Assembly: GCA_000226015.1 (NCBI GenBank)
Contig: JH154878.1
Location: 157,249 to 221,248, forward strand
Direction of reading: 5' to 3'
Length of the DNA: 64,000 nucleotides
Origin: Mnemiopsis leidyi
Lineage: Eukaryota > Ctenophora > Tentaculata > Lobata > Bolinopsidae
In this document: positions 36,501 through 47,300 of the stretch, in pieces
Position numbering within the stretch: the stretch's first letter is position 1
Layout of the letters: every line of letters starts with the position of its first letter
Program-made: the position numbers and the translations under genes
The notes under the pieces: model-generated
Databases searched by the model: none
The model's input: the letters and a program-made list of their open reading frames with translations, nothing else
Told to the model about the DNA's origin: nothing

Positions 36501-38293
36501 TACTATCACGCAGTACCCAAGTTTTGGCCGCAGAAAAACTCATAGATGGCATGTATTAGTATATTGTACGTAATGTAAGACTCACCAGTCAGTGCCCATA
36601 GAGCTGGGACCGAATCCAGGAGTTTCTATCAAGGACAGAACCAGTTTCGATCTCTTGTGTTTCAGCAGCATCGTCTCTATTATCGATTCTTTTCTGCAGG
36701 CAAAGGGTCCCACTGAAAAAAACATTAGCTTTGCGAGGAGATTGTTAATGTTTGAGAAGCAAATCGACGGCGATTTTTGAAGGTCATTGTCTTGAAAGGT
36801 TATAAAAAGTTGCAATTTTATTAGAAATTTGTTCATTCTACATGCTCCTTTTTGTCTGTTCTTGAGCGTTGTATTTTATTGACAGTTTGATGAGGGTGAT
36901 GCTGGTGGTGTTGACGACAAATCCATAAGTAAAAGTGACCCGATAAACTCAAATAGCGAGAAATACACACACCAGACATTCATAAAGGAATAAAATCCTA
37001 ATCTCACTGACGTTTGGATGACATGAAATTCTTAGGTGATGGGCCTAGGATATTGGTCGTACTTATGTCGTGCAAACCATCAAAAATTTTTCACTTTTTT
37101 GACTGTGCAACTAACGAACTATCCTCTAGATTGGATTTTATTATTATATTTAAGCATCATTCACCTTTATTATCTGCTGGCGAGCTCCTGGCTTTAGAAA
37201 TCCTCTGTGTCTGTAAAAGTTGCTGAATGATTGTTGTCTTTCCGAGCCTTGATTCCCCTGTAGAAGAAGATATAATAACGGTGTGTGTCTCAACATGACG
37301 AGATTACGTATTTGTGGGAGTTAGGTGAATAGAAGGTGACTGCTTGATTATGTGCCATTCTCGACAAATTAATTGCTATCAATTCTGGAACAACTTATCG
37401 ACCGCAATAGGATTGATCAACTCTGTCATTTACAGCTTGCACCAGTGTCAAAGATATTGACACGACCGGGTAGTTGCCATTGTTTTTATAGTTGAGTAAT
37501 CTTCATAAAATTTATAATATTTTATGATCTAGTGTATTGTATGATCAAGTAGTATATGATCGAGTGGACAAGCCTTTTATTTATCGAGCCATCTTGCCCT
37601 GTAAAAACCTTTTGTTTGCCCTGAATAAACTATATAGACCCTTGTGGTAAGATAAATTCTCTCTATCAGAAACAGCCCCACTGTAATGAGTTGGACTAAC
37701 GAGTCCACTCTTTAAAGTTAGACTTAGAATTACTTACTTAGAAACAACCCTTAATCTTGACCAACAACTCCTGAACTTAACTAAGAAACAACCCCCTGAA
37801 CTAGAAACAACCCCCTGAACTAGAAACAACCCCCTGAACTAGAAACAACCCCCTGAACGAGACTTAAAAGCAACCCCCTGAACTAGACTTAGAAAGAACT
37901 CCTGAACTAGACTTAAAAGCAACCCCCTGAACTAGACTTAGAAAGAACTCCTGAACTAGACTAAGAAAGTAATACTGAACTAGACTTAGAAAGTACCCCT
38001 GAACTAGACTAAGAAAGTACTACTGAACTAGACTTAGAAAGTACCCCTGAACTAGACTAAGAAAGTACCCCTGAACTAGACTTAGAAAGTACCCCTGAAC
38101 TAGACTTAGAAAGTACCCCTGAACTAGACTAGAAAGTACCCTGAACTAGACTTAGAACTAGACTGAACTTACCGACAACGAGGACGTTGTACCGCTTGAC
38201 GTGCCGAACGCTCCTCTGGAGGGAGTTGATGCTCCCCAGTCTGAGTTGCTTCCTCGACTCCATCAGGGTCTCGTTCTCTAGCGCGCTGATTTC
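33548..38293 (-). CDS. Septin GTPase, nine exons; 5' end uncertain
   Basis: Septins are filament-forming GTPases of the cell cortex and cytokinesis machinery. Exons: 38293-38173, 37257-37165, 36712-36586, 35964-35830, 35699-35582, 35470-35402, 34320-34172, 33985-33814 and 33655-33548 (stop 33550-33548). They total 1092 nt with every phase consistent. An in-frame ATG at 38263 gives 353 aa, but the first listed exon begins in phase 0 after an acceptor, so more 5' exons may exist. Visible motifs: a polybasic RSVRHVKRY before the GTPase domain, P-loop GESRLGKTT (G1), LIETPGFG (G3, Glu for the usual Asp), AKVDT (G4), septin-unique element RQYPWGFAEV..EEHCDY, and YENYR. A coiled-coil tail, EKERLLREKQYELEKLKRHI, ends in SILSR. 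The intron after the first listed exon holds a minisatellite. Confidence 0.93.
37750..38167. repeat. Minisatellite of 19- to 24-bp units in a septin intron
   Basis: Units such as cccctgaactagaaacaac (37793-37860) grade into cctgaactagacttagaaagta (37900-38160). The array runs up to within about five bases of the 5' splice donor of the 38293-38173 exon. On the gene strand the intron starts GTAAGTTCAGTCTAGTTC, which resembles the array unit (CTAAGTCTAGTTCAGG). Confidence 0.9.
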
Positions 38294-39160
38294 CTGAAAA
38301 TTTTTACAGTGTTAACTATTTTCAGACATAGTTAGTTATCTTTGGACATAGTTGTTAGTGCTCATCATTTTTAGAAATATTTGTTAAAGTTATAAGAAGT
38401 TTTAAGTTCTGTGTTTATACTCGGTTGGAGCTTTCTTCATAGCACGGGAATTTAAATAAAAATCCTTTTCATTGGAAATTCTCTGCTTCTTTTATACGTT
38501 ATTTCACCATCCAAATTTTATGGCCATTGTTTTATGTTAAATTCATCGTTTGGTGTTAATTACATAGACTTGTCAAGATCCAAATATACAAATTTTACCC
38601 CCCCCCAGCCCACTAAAATTGGCAAATATATATACGTTTTACAACCCTGTGTCCCTGTACTTTGCAGTATTTATCTTTTATTTGCTCTTTCTTTATTTTA
38701 TTGTGATCCAACTCAACGTGATTTTAATAAATGCCTCGATACCGCCCATTTGATAATTGACACATTAATTAATTCATCTAGGTAGCTTAGATACTATCAG
38801 TCTTCACAAACACATTTGAGAAACACATTTCTTCTTGTAAGCTTCTTCACGACTAGTCTGACCTGTGGACGATTTTATGTCCAGTTTTAACTACGAGGTG
38901 TTGAAATGAACTATTTTTATATCATGGTGATGGCTTGAACTTCGGATGACGATATATTATGATAAATCCGCCCTATCCATACAAACCTTGTAGCGTAGAA
39001 GTCTGTAAATTCAGGTGAGAGGGTTGGGGCCCTGTTAAACGAAACTAGAAACAAAGAAGCTGGTTACAGAAGATCGTAACGTAAGGTTGTTAGGATGGTC
39101 TGATTGTGAAAAGTTACAAATTACAACTAAAGTTATCACAGAGCACGCAGTTATTCATTT
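38294..39160. other. Upstream of the first listed septin exon, nothing recognised
   Basis: AT-rich, with a ten-base C run near 38600. If the septin starts at the ATG at 38263, its promoter would lie here. Confidence 0.4.
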
Positions 39161-42100
39161 GAATATATAATTGCAAATGATTTGTCCTCGCTCAAGCAGG
39201 AAGTCACATTGTAAGTGTGATGAGGGGATTACAAAAATCGTCGATCAAAAGCCCCCGGACGATTTCCTTGACCGACTTCGTGGAAAATTTCGTGGAAATA
39301 ACCAAAAATTACACCGTGCAGCGTGGCCACGCCAGAAATTCTCGAGATTTATGGCTGCGGTAATTCACTCGTAATTTTTCCATAATTTCCAGTTAAAATG
39401 ACGAATTGCCAGACGATGTGGAAACATTGCTTGTAAAACGTGAGGTAGACGTAGTTCCTAGTTTCGGACTGTGGTTCAGATCACTCTCTAGGCTTCCCGG
39501 GGTGCGCCGTTAGAACTCATCAGGGAAACCTAGCGTGGAATTTGGTATCTGGCATAGTTTTACACCGAGTGATCTTATACTTCCGTCCTCGTGAGGTCAA
39601 GTAGGAGTCGCCAAAATGTTGTTAGGAATCTTGAACTACGAGCAGCAAAGTTAGCTGTTTGAGATATATGACACCGTGCTTTCAGCTATGCAATATACTT
39701 TTCACGTCCATCAATATGGTTATTCTTAGGATTGTTCAATGCGGCAATGCCTTGACTCCGGAACATTTAAAAAGTAGAAGGGCCACTTTCGATGGTTAGG
39801 CCTAGAGAGCCAATAAGTAATAGCAGTTATAAGGCCAACTTTCAATTTTACAAAATGTACAAAAACGAAGAGAGTGGAAAACGACACACGCGCTCAAACA
39901 AAACAACTGGTAATGCTACTAAATCAGAAAGTCGGCCTATAGTAGTACTATTAGTAGTACTATTAGTAATGATGACCTCAATATTGTGACTCTATTTTCG
40001 TTTCGGGTGATGAGACAGGTCACAAAGACCGGGATGAAATTTAAAACTTTTAACAACAGCATTATAACAGGCCTTGCTGTAGATATGATGCAACGTCGGG
40101 TAGTGAAGAAGATAATAAAACCTGGTGACATGATGCTGTGATGCATGATAAATAGCGTATGTGAAAAAGTTGTAAACGCTGTCCGCGCGGAGAAGGAAAA
40201 TGGTAAGCCAGTACCGTTGGTGAATAGCCAACAATCGCCCCGAATAAAACCGGATAAGATCAGGATGTAGTGTGGTATCATGAAAAAATGAAACGACAAA
40301 TCACCATGGGATACGTCATTTCATTTTAGGTACATGTCACCACACTAAGACACTTGTACCTTAGTATGTGAAAAAAACAAATAAATTTCGTGTCTGTATG
40401 AGAATATAGACAGGCCATTTATAAAGCAGCCTGCAGTAAAAACAAACAATTAATCAAAGCATTGATGGTTGAGCAAGTTCAAATCCTTATGAGTCAATAC
40501 GGCATTCGACAGCTGGCAGAAAAAATAAGCTATAACAAGTAGTACAAGGGATTTGCCATGGATGCAATTATGCAACTGCAATTTGTCAAACGTGAAACCC
40601 TTGAAATCTCCCAGCAAACGTTAGACAAATTTGGTAACTAAGGTGTAAGTCAGCTCGGTAAATGTGGCGCAAGACAACGTGTGGGAACACAAATTACTGG
40701 GGTGTCACTAAAAACTGTTGTGACAGAGTGGTCCGAGAGTGTAGGACTGTAAATGAGGGAACACGGCAGCGCTTATCAGGATACGTGAAGATTCAGTGAA
40801 GTGATCTGGCTTAGTTCCTCTGAAATCACGTGGTTACTTTGATAGGTTCTCATTGGATGAGAGCTGCGGATATGACTGCTTATTGGTTGGTGTCTGTCAT
40901 GCTGCTGGGAGAAGCTGTGAATGGTGGGCTGAATACTATCAAATATATGCGGATATTATGTTCAATTCGCTCTCAGGAAATCGAGCAGGGTTGGCCGAAT
41001 TCTGGTTGCTGCGTCATTTTTTGTTGCAAACTTGCAAAGATGTAACAATTCATTTCTAATGTGGTCTGTGGTTAAAGTTTTACAACGGCACCATCCAAGA
41101 TTATACTTTCAGTTTTGCTAGTTAAATGGGCACACCGGCGGAGACTTTTCCAGAAACTTCAAGGGAAGCACAAAAGAAAAGTTCTAGTATGATGTAATGC
41201 TAACAAGTCGGGTGGTCACTAGATTAGGTTTCAAATTTGAATTTTTGAGAGGCTTCGAAAGAAAATGGTAAACTTGTGAAGATTCACACTGGTGTTAGGT
41301 GTTACGTCATGTATTTTGGCTGGTTTTAGCCAGGTGATAGGGCAACAATTAATGAACTGATGAACTGAGCCTCGCTCGATTTGCCTGCAACTATAAAACG
41401 CGAAATTGTAAAAAGATGAAACGACCAATGACCAAAACCCAGACACTGACGAACATTTAACTGACGGTCTGAGGGGACCGATATTGACCACAACTTAAAG
41501 AACCCAATCCTTTGCCGTTACCGGTCAGGGGAAATGGGTGATGGATTAGGGTTAGTAAAAGGAAACGTTAGCTCACCCTTGTATGAAACAAGTGGGCTGG
41601 TACACAAACTTTAGGCTATTCCGGAGCTGGGCGATATCATGGCTATTCTTAGCCCCATTCGTGGAGTTTTTACGGGCTTTTAGGCTCTCTAACATATTTC
41701 ATTGAGTAGCAGTGAGTGGGGTGCTTTGATCGTGACTTGGTTACAAAATGCTCAGGTGATCTGATGGTGTGGTTACAATATATTCAGGGGTAGGTTTTTT
41801 TGGTTCACACCTTCACGAGGTCACGAACTGCTTGAAGTAGTGTTTTTAAAACTACGCTTTCCTACTGCTTTCTTATTGTTTACCTCCTCTATTCAGCCAA
41901 AATCAGATGGTTCTATAGCTCTATAGGGGCCATATCGGTATATCAACATCGATGAAGTGCTCGATGTTTGTGCTGTTTTGCACACGAAGCTACGATGTTA
42001 ATTTTAAATTTTAGATAACAAATTAGTGGGTGATTTTACGTGCACATCAGAGGCATCATGAAAGAGCTGGAGTGAAACTTTTAAAGTTGGTGCTGTTAAG

Positions 42101-42340
42101 GTTGTCAGATTAAATCCTATCCCTCACGTGGCTGATATTCTATTTTTACCTATAATTTTTAATGTCAGGTTATTTCTACTTTACACTCATAATCGGAATA
42201 TCGGATATGAACCTTCTTCCATACCCTGTCTTTCGAATCAATCATAATTCGTCTTTCAATCGAACTATGCCTAAGTCAAATATCAGATGTGCCACAATCT
42301 ATTTTGGTATATTGATCTTTAAGATAACCTCTTTTGTACG
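39161..42340. other. Degenerate, possibly transposon-derived region
   Basis: Base composition is less AT-rich than the flanks. On the plus strand about 40000-40270 reads as a broken frame with VVNAVRAEKENGKPVPLVN, a style seen in helix-turn-helix N-termini of DNA transposon proteins, interrupted by stops. A small imperfect inverted repeat (ctaggcttccc with gggaaacctag) lies at about 39490-39535. There is no inverted end pair that bounds the region, so I do not name an element. Confidence 0.3.
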
Positions 42341-42716
42341 CTAGTTTGCCGAATGTTACCGAGAAAATCCAGGTGTTATTGCACAGAAAAACCACTAGTT
42401 TGGCTATGTGTAATATTCTAGTGTTACTATGTGTTAGTCGTCAACATGTGCTGACATATCTATTTATAGGAGACTTTAATGCCTACATAAACGCAGCAAG
42501 ACTAAGTTTCACCTTGTTAAGGTAGTCTGGGACGGTATATCTTGGTGACTATATGAAAATCTTACCAGATGATTGGAAACAATATTGATTGTAATTTGTA
42601 TGATTTATTAAATTATTTCTCTTTCTTACCATGTAATTAAATTTAAGTATTTTCTCTATTTATATTATATTTGCTGGCCCTTAGATGCCAGCCCGGTTAG
42701 GGCAATCGATCAATCA

Positions 42717-43138
42717 ATTGATAAATTCCCATCTTATAAGGTAGGTAAGAAGGAAGTTGTTTGATAGTCTCGAGACTTGAATTAGCAGATGATTTCAAAT
42801 TCTCTTCTGCCTCTCAGCCTCTAGTGGCAACTCGACAAGGGAAGAGGTGGTTATTCACACAAAAAATTTTCTGATGTACTCCATTTTCATCAGTTTTGAG
42901 GAAATTTAATTAATTCAAGATAAACAATCGCAATAAAAATTATACACGTGTGAAAACTATGGCCCAGAGTGATGAAGATGGAGTACATCGAAGATATTTT
43001 TGCGTGAATAACCATCTGTTTCACTTGTCGATTTGCCACTAGAGGCAGAAGAGAATTTCAAACAATCTGCTAATTCACGTCTCGCGACTATCAAACAACG
43101 CCTTTCTTACCTACCTTATAAGATGGGAATCTATCAAT
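42717..43138. mobile_element. 422-bp foldback element with very long inverted arms
   Basis: attgataaattcccatctta at the left pairs with taagatgggaatctatcaat at the right. Pairing continues through aggtaggtaagaa, ctctagtggcaa and gatgtactccat towards the centre, giving arms of roughly 190 bp with scattered mismatches. There is no coding frame and no clear target duplication. Confidence 0.85.
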
Positions 43139-43164
43139 ATTGTCTACTACTGAACTATCGTCGG

Positions 43165-43178
43165 NNNNNNNNNNNNNN
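43165..43178. other. Assembly gap (14 N) flanked by a duplicated 16-mer
   Basis: tactactgaactatcg precedes (43145-43160) and directly follows (43179-43194) the N run. Confidence 1.
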
Positions 43179-43589
43179 TACTACTGAACTATCGCGGAGT
43201 GATAGACATTAATTATTGTTCCTTTATGAATGACTAAAATAAATTATTATTGATTAATCTTGCCACGACGTTATGACACATGTTTAAAGCACTTTTAAAT
43301 CGATTTTTCTTGCAAAGAATTGTCTTATATGTCATCACTCGTCGTCGAATTGTTGTGATTTTAAAGATTTTGTGAATAGCATTCTGCATAGATCCTTCCT
43401 ATACCGTCGGGCAACAAAACAGTGGCAACTTATTATGGGATTCCGAAATCTATTTCGACATATTTAAATTGACTATTTATATCCAAGAACACCTTGCTTT
43501 GTAATGTGTCAGAGGACTTTGTTATATGAGATCCTAGGCCTCTTCTTTGCCAAATCCCAACTTAGACGCGTAATGTCGTAATGAATGAA

Positions 43590-43770
43590 TTCTACATTAG
43601 ATTCGTAATAAATTTGCTATATTAGATTCTTAATTAATCAGCTACATTATATTCTCAATTAATCAGCTACATTGTATTCTTAATTAAGTACTTAATTCGG
43701 CATTAGCATTCGTAATTAGTTAGCTACATTAGATTCGTCATTAATTAGCTATATTAGATTCTGCAATAAA
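43590..43770. repeat. Minisatellite with a unit of about 31 bp
   Basis: Five to six degenerate copies of tacattagattcttaattaa, with variable linkers such as tcagc, tagct and ttgct. Confidence 0.8.
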
Positions 43771-44332
43771 GGTTTTTTTCTGTATTGAGATATATCGGAG
43801 GAATGGGAGAAGGCCCGGTTAATCGAGGGACACGGTAAATAGAGGCACGGTAAATATAGGTTTTACTGTACCATTTTCAGCTATTCCAATTGTTTGTTTA
43901 TTACGGATACGATGTTTTTCCTGATAATTGTAAGAATCTTATACCAATGAAAGTAAGAATGACATAGATGTTGAAATTTCAATCTACATCCCAAGCCCTA
44001 TTAATGTTCAATATTCTGATCCCAACTTAACAACTGACCCCAAATAGGCTGACTATGCAAATATGTGTTAAATTCGGCCGCGAGCCCGCGAAACCCCACA
44101 GGGGACCTTGAACATTCTCCGACATCTTTCGCATTATTTTATTCCAGTATATTCCCTTCATATTTCTCATAATTGCAACTTTGAACTTAATGTGTGCTCT
44201 ATGTTTAGACCAGATCAACTTGCGTTATGGAAAATGTGACAAATCGGACAACAAGTAGTTTGAAAATACTAAGAAAATTTGAAGTCGGATGAAAAATATA
44301 TTAATTTTTCACAATTCCTTTCTGACACTCAC

Positions 44333-47300
44333 CGGGTACTTCATTATGTATTTGTTCTTCATTCTGTAATCATTCCCTCTGCAGTTAATGCTACAATGAA
44401 TAAAAACAATATAAGAACACCGCAAAATAAAGACTCGTTCCTGTAGATTTTTCTCATAGTCTAATACCTATACCATCAATAAAAAACAGACACAACGAAA
44501 ATTGCAGTGCTTTTGCTGTACAACGTATCAGTGTCGGATTCTACACAACATGTCAATAATTTAACTGCGTATAAAGGCATGACTAGTCTACACGATTATG
44601 AATTATAGTACTTGAGGTAATGATTATAAATGTCAATGGCATTCTTCTGTAATTAGAGCAATGTAATTAGGAAAGTCAAGGGTAATATCCAGGGATATAA
44701 TCAAAAGAAATAAAAACGTTGATCAAAATAAATGGAAGTAAATGTAATGAAATGTTCGTAGATAAGATATAAGGATAAGAATAAAAGAATAATATGGAGG
44801 CGCTATAAATATCAATCTTGATGCAGACTTTTAGATGGGAGATGTCTAGTTTTCGAATCCTGATAACGACAGTCAATCAATTCTCCATCTGATGACAAGA
44901 CAATTATAAGACCCAGGAAGAAGTTGAACCATTATCAGCTCAAACCCTTTACCCTAGACACACGACAACACTTACCCATCAAACCGAAAACTAAAATATA
45001 TCGATCTGCTGAAAGAAATCGGAGTCGGTAAGATTCACTCCTCATTAAGTCATTACCAGAGTGTAGTGGTGACGATCAGGATATACCTTGCACCAGGACA
45101 TTTGGAGACCATGCAGACACAACATGACTAATGCGAAGTATACCAGATAAATGTTTTGACGATCACCTAAGTGGTGGAGAAAGAACAAAATCGACGACAT
45201 AAAGAGAAAAAACCGAAGTAGGAAAACCACGACAGAGAGGAATCCTTAATACGGCAGCTAGTAACGTGCATCTTGGTAACTTATACTTTACAAATACAGT
45301 TTGCTAAAGCGAATGTTCAGGTTCATCGACGTTAGATCACCGAGATGTACATCAACTTTGTATAAAGCAGTGAATAGTGCATGTCTTTAATAGCAGTGCA
45401 GTCGACACTAGTTTAAACAACTCTTGAGTGGGGTGTAACTGCTTAGCTTGGCCAGACTTTTCAGCTAATCTCTCAAATCAAGCAACGACAGTCATAATTA
45501 CTTAATTTTCTAATTAATTTTGAATAGACAAGGTAAAACTTTGGCGGAAGTTCAAGATTATTATAATGATGGGCAGAGCTCGACGATAGTTCTATAGTTG
45601 AATCATGGTAAGTAGATCTTACCGGGAAAATGTTAACAAAGACATGGCATTAGCGATCCATCTCAGATAAAATCAGTGTAGGCTAAAGATTTTAATCGCA
45701 AACTCTGATCTGCTAGACCCATTCTATTGAGATACACGATTCCTGTAAAATAGTAATAAGGAGGAATACATTGGTTAGTTAGAGATTGAAATCTAATAGA
45801 AGCCCGCCTAATGCCATCATACTCTTGGCTTTGACAAACTACAGACTTATTACTCAGTACAGGTCCGGTCAGATCCAATATATTTCACTAACGGCTTAAT
45901 GGAATATCATCAATTCATACAGAGATTTTATTACGAGATAGAGGCCTAGAAGATGGGTACATTGTACTCATTCTTAGGAAATGTTAATGTACAAAGTGCA
46001 ATCAGTAATTTATTGGCACAGGTTATAATAATATCCTGGAAAGTTATTCGTTTTTGAACAATAGCGATTTTGGCCTAAACTGTTAAACCAGATTCTTTTA
46101 AAGCTTAAGCAGTAAATAGCTCTTAGTCTATGATGATCGGTTAGTGATCAGAATATGGACAGCACTAAATTTCTGAATATAAAATTTAATGTACAAAAAT
46201 ATTGATACTATAATATATTGATGAATAAAATTGACAGAAGGAAGCCGGCTAATGCAAAAGATACTCCTACACTGACAAATTCATAATATCGCTGTGCATC
46301 TCAACGCACAATTTAATAATTTGAGTATGATAAAGATCGTCATAGGACAAAGCATGCAAATTCACAAGAATAAGATCGAGAAGCACATAATTGAGGCAAC
46401 TAATTCTCGGATAATAGTCTAAAGGACGCAGACAGTCTTATTAGTCACTGTGAAGGTGGTGTATGACAATAACAATGAAACTGCTATAAATTGATTTATA
46501 GACAGCTATAAGGCGGAAGACTAAGAAACTAGGGTGGCACCTACAAACAGCCTGAACTAGTCTGGTCAAGACCACTCCTGACATTGAGAATCTTGGCAAA
46601 CCGGACAAATTCCTTAACAACTTGGAAGGTGCGATTCATTCAGATAAAATTCACCAGCGATTACCATTCTCTTGGGATGAACAAAAATTAGGGCGCTCGA
46701 TACGGTTCTGAAGCTTCAAATTACAACCTAGAACCTGGCTAAATTGATATACTAACGAAAGTGCAGATTTAATAATCAGATAAATCAGGTGTAAGAACAA
46801 CTTGCTGGATGCGAGACGGACAGGAAACAGTCGGACTGATAACACAAAGCCGGGAAAGTGTGGGATATGACGGGATTTAGTCAGAATGTTTAGAACCAAG
46901 CAAGATCTGGAGATGTTGTCTGCAGCAAGCAGACGGTGTATATAGTACTATAATGCAGCTACTGTAGCTTGTATTACGTCCTCGTCTCTGCGATGTATCC
47001 TTAGGGATATCAAACTGATAACAATAAGACTTAGCGTGCGATATAGGAGTTTAAGAGACACTATGACTCAATATATAGATAGTAGCAATTCCTTAAGGGT
47101 GGAGCTGAATTGCAATGTCATGTGGGAAATACTGAAGTGTCGAACAGTGCCTACAGTGAATATTGATGTGATCTAGTCCATGATCATAGTCTAGTTCTAT
47201 AGTAAAGCATATAATTAACCAACCTTCCTGCTCTTTTTGTTGATGACAAGCAAATACCTGGTGTTCCAACTCCACCTTATGCATATGATCATCAAAACGA

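Noticed and set aside
39937-40299. 120-codon minus frame rich in hydrophobic residues
   Set aside because: It is the complement of a broken plus frame that looks more like a transposon protein remnant, with no start context or splice sites.
42334-42710. LINE fragment (GDFNA in a plus frame and a LINE-like 3' end ggcccttagatgccagcc)
   Set aside because: The motif and the 3'-like end are too close together for an intact arrangement, and no reverse transcriptase motifs are seen. Chance is possible.
43790-43875. pogo-like transposon end (cggtaaatataggttttactgta)
   Set aside because: Only one end is recognisable, with no matching inverted end nearby.
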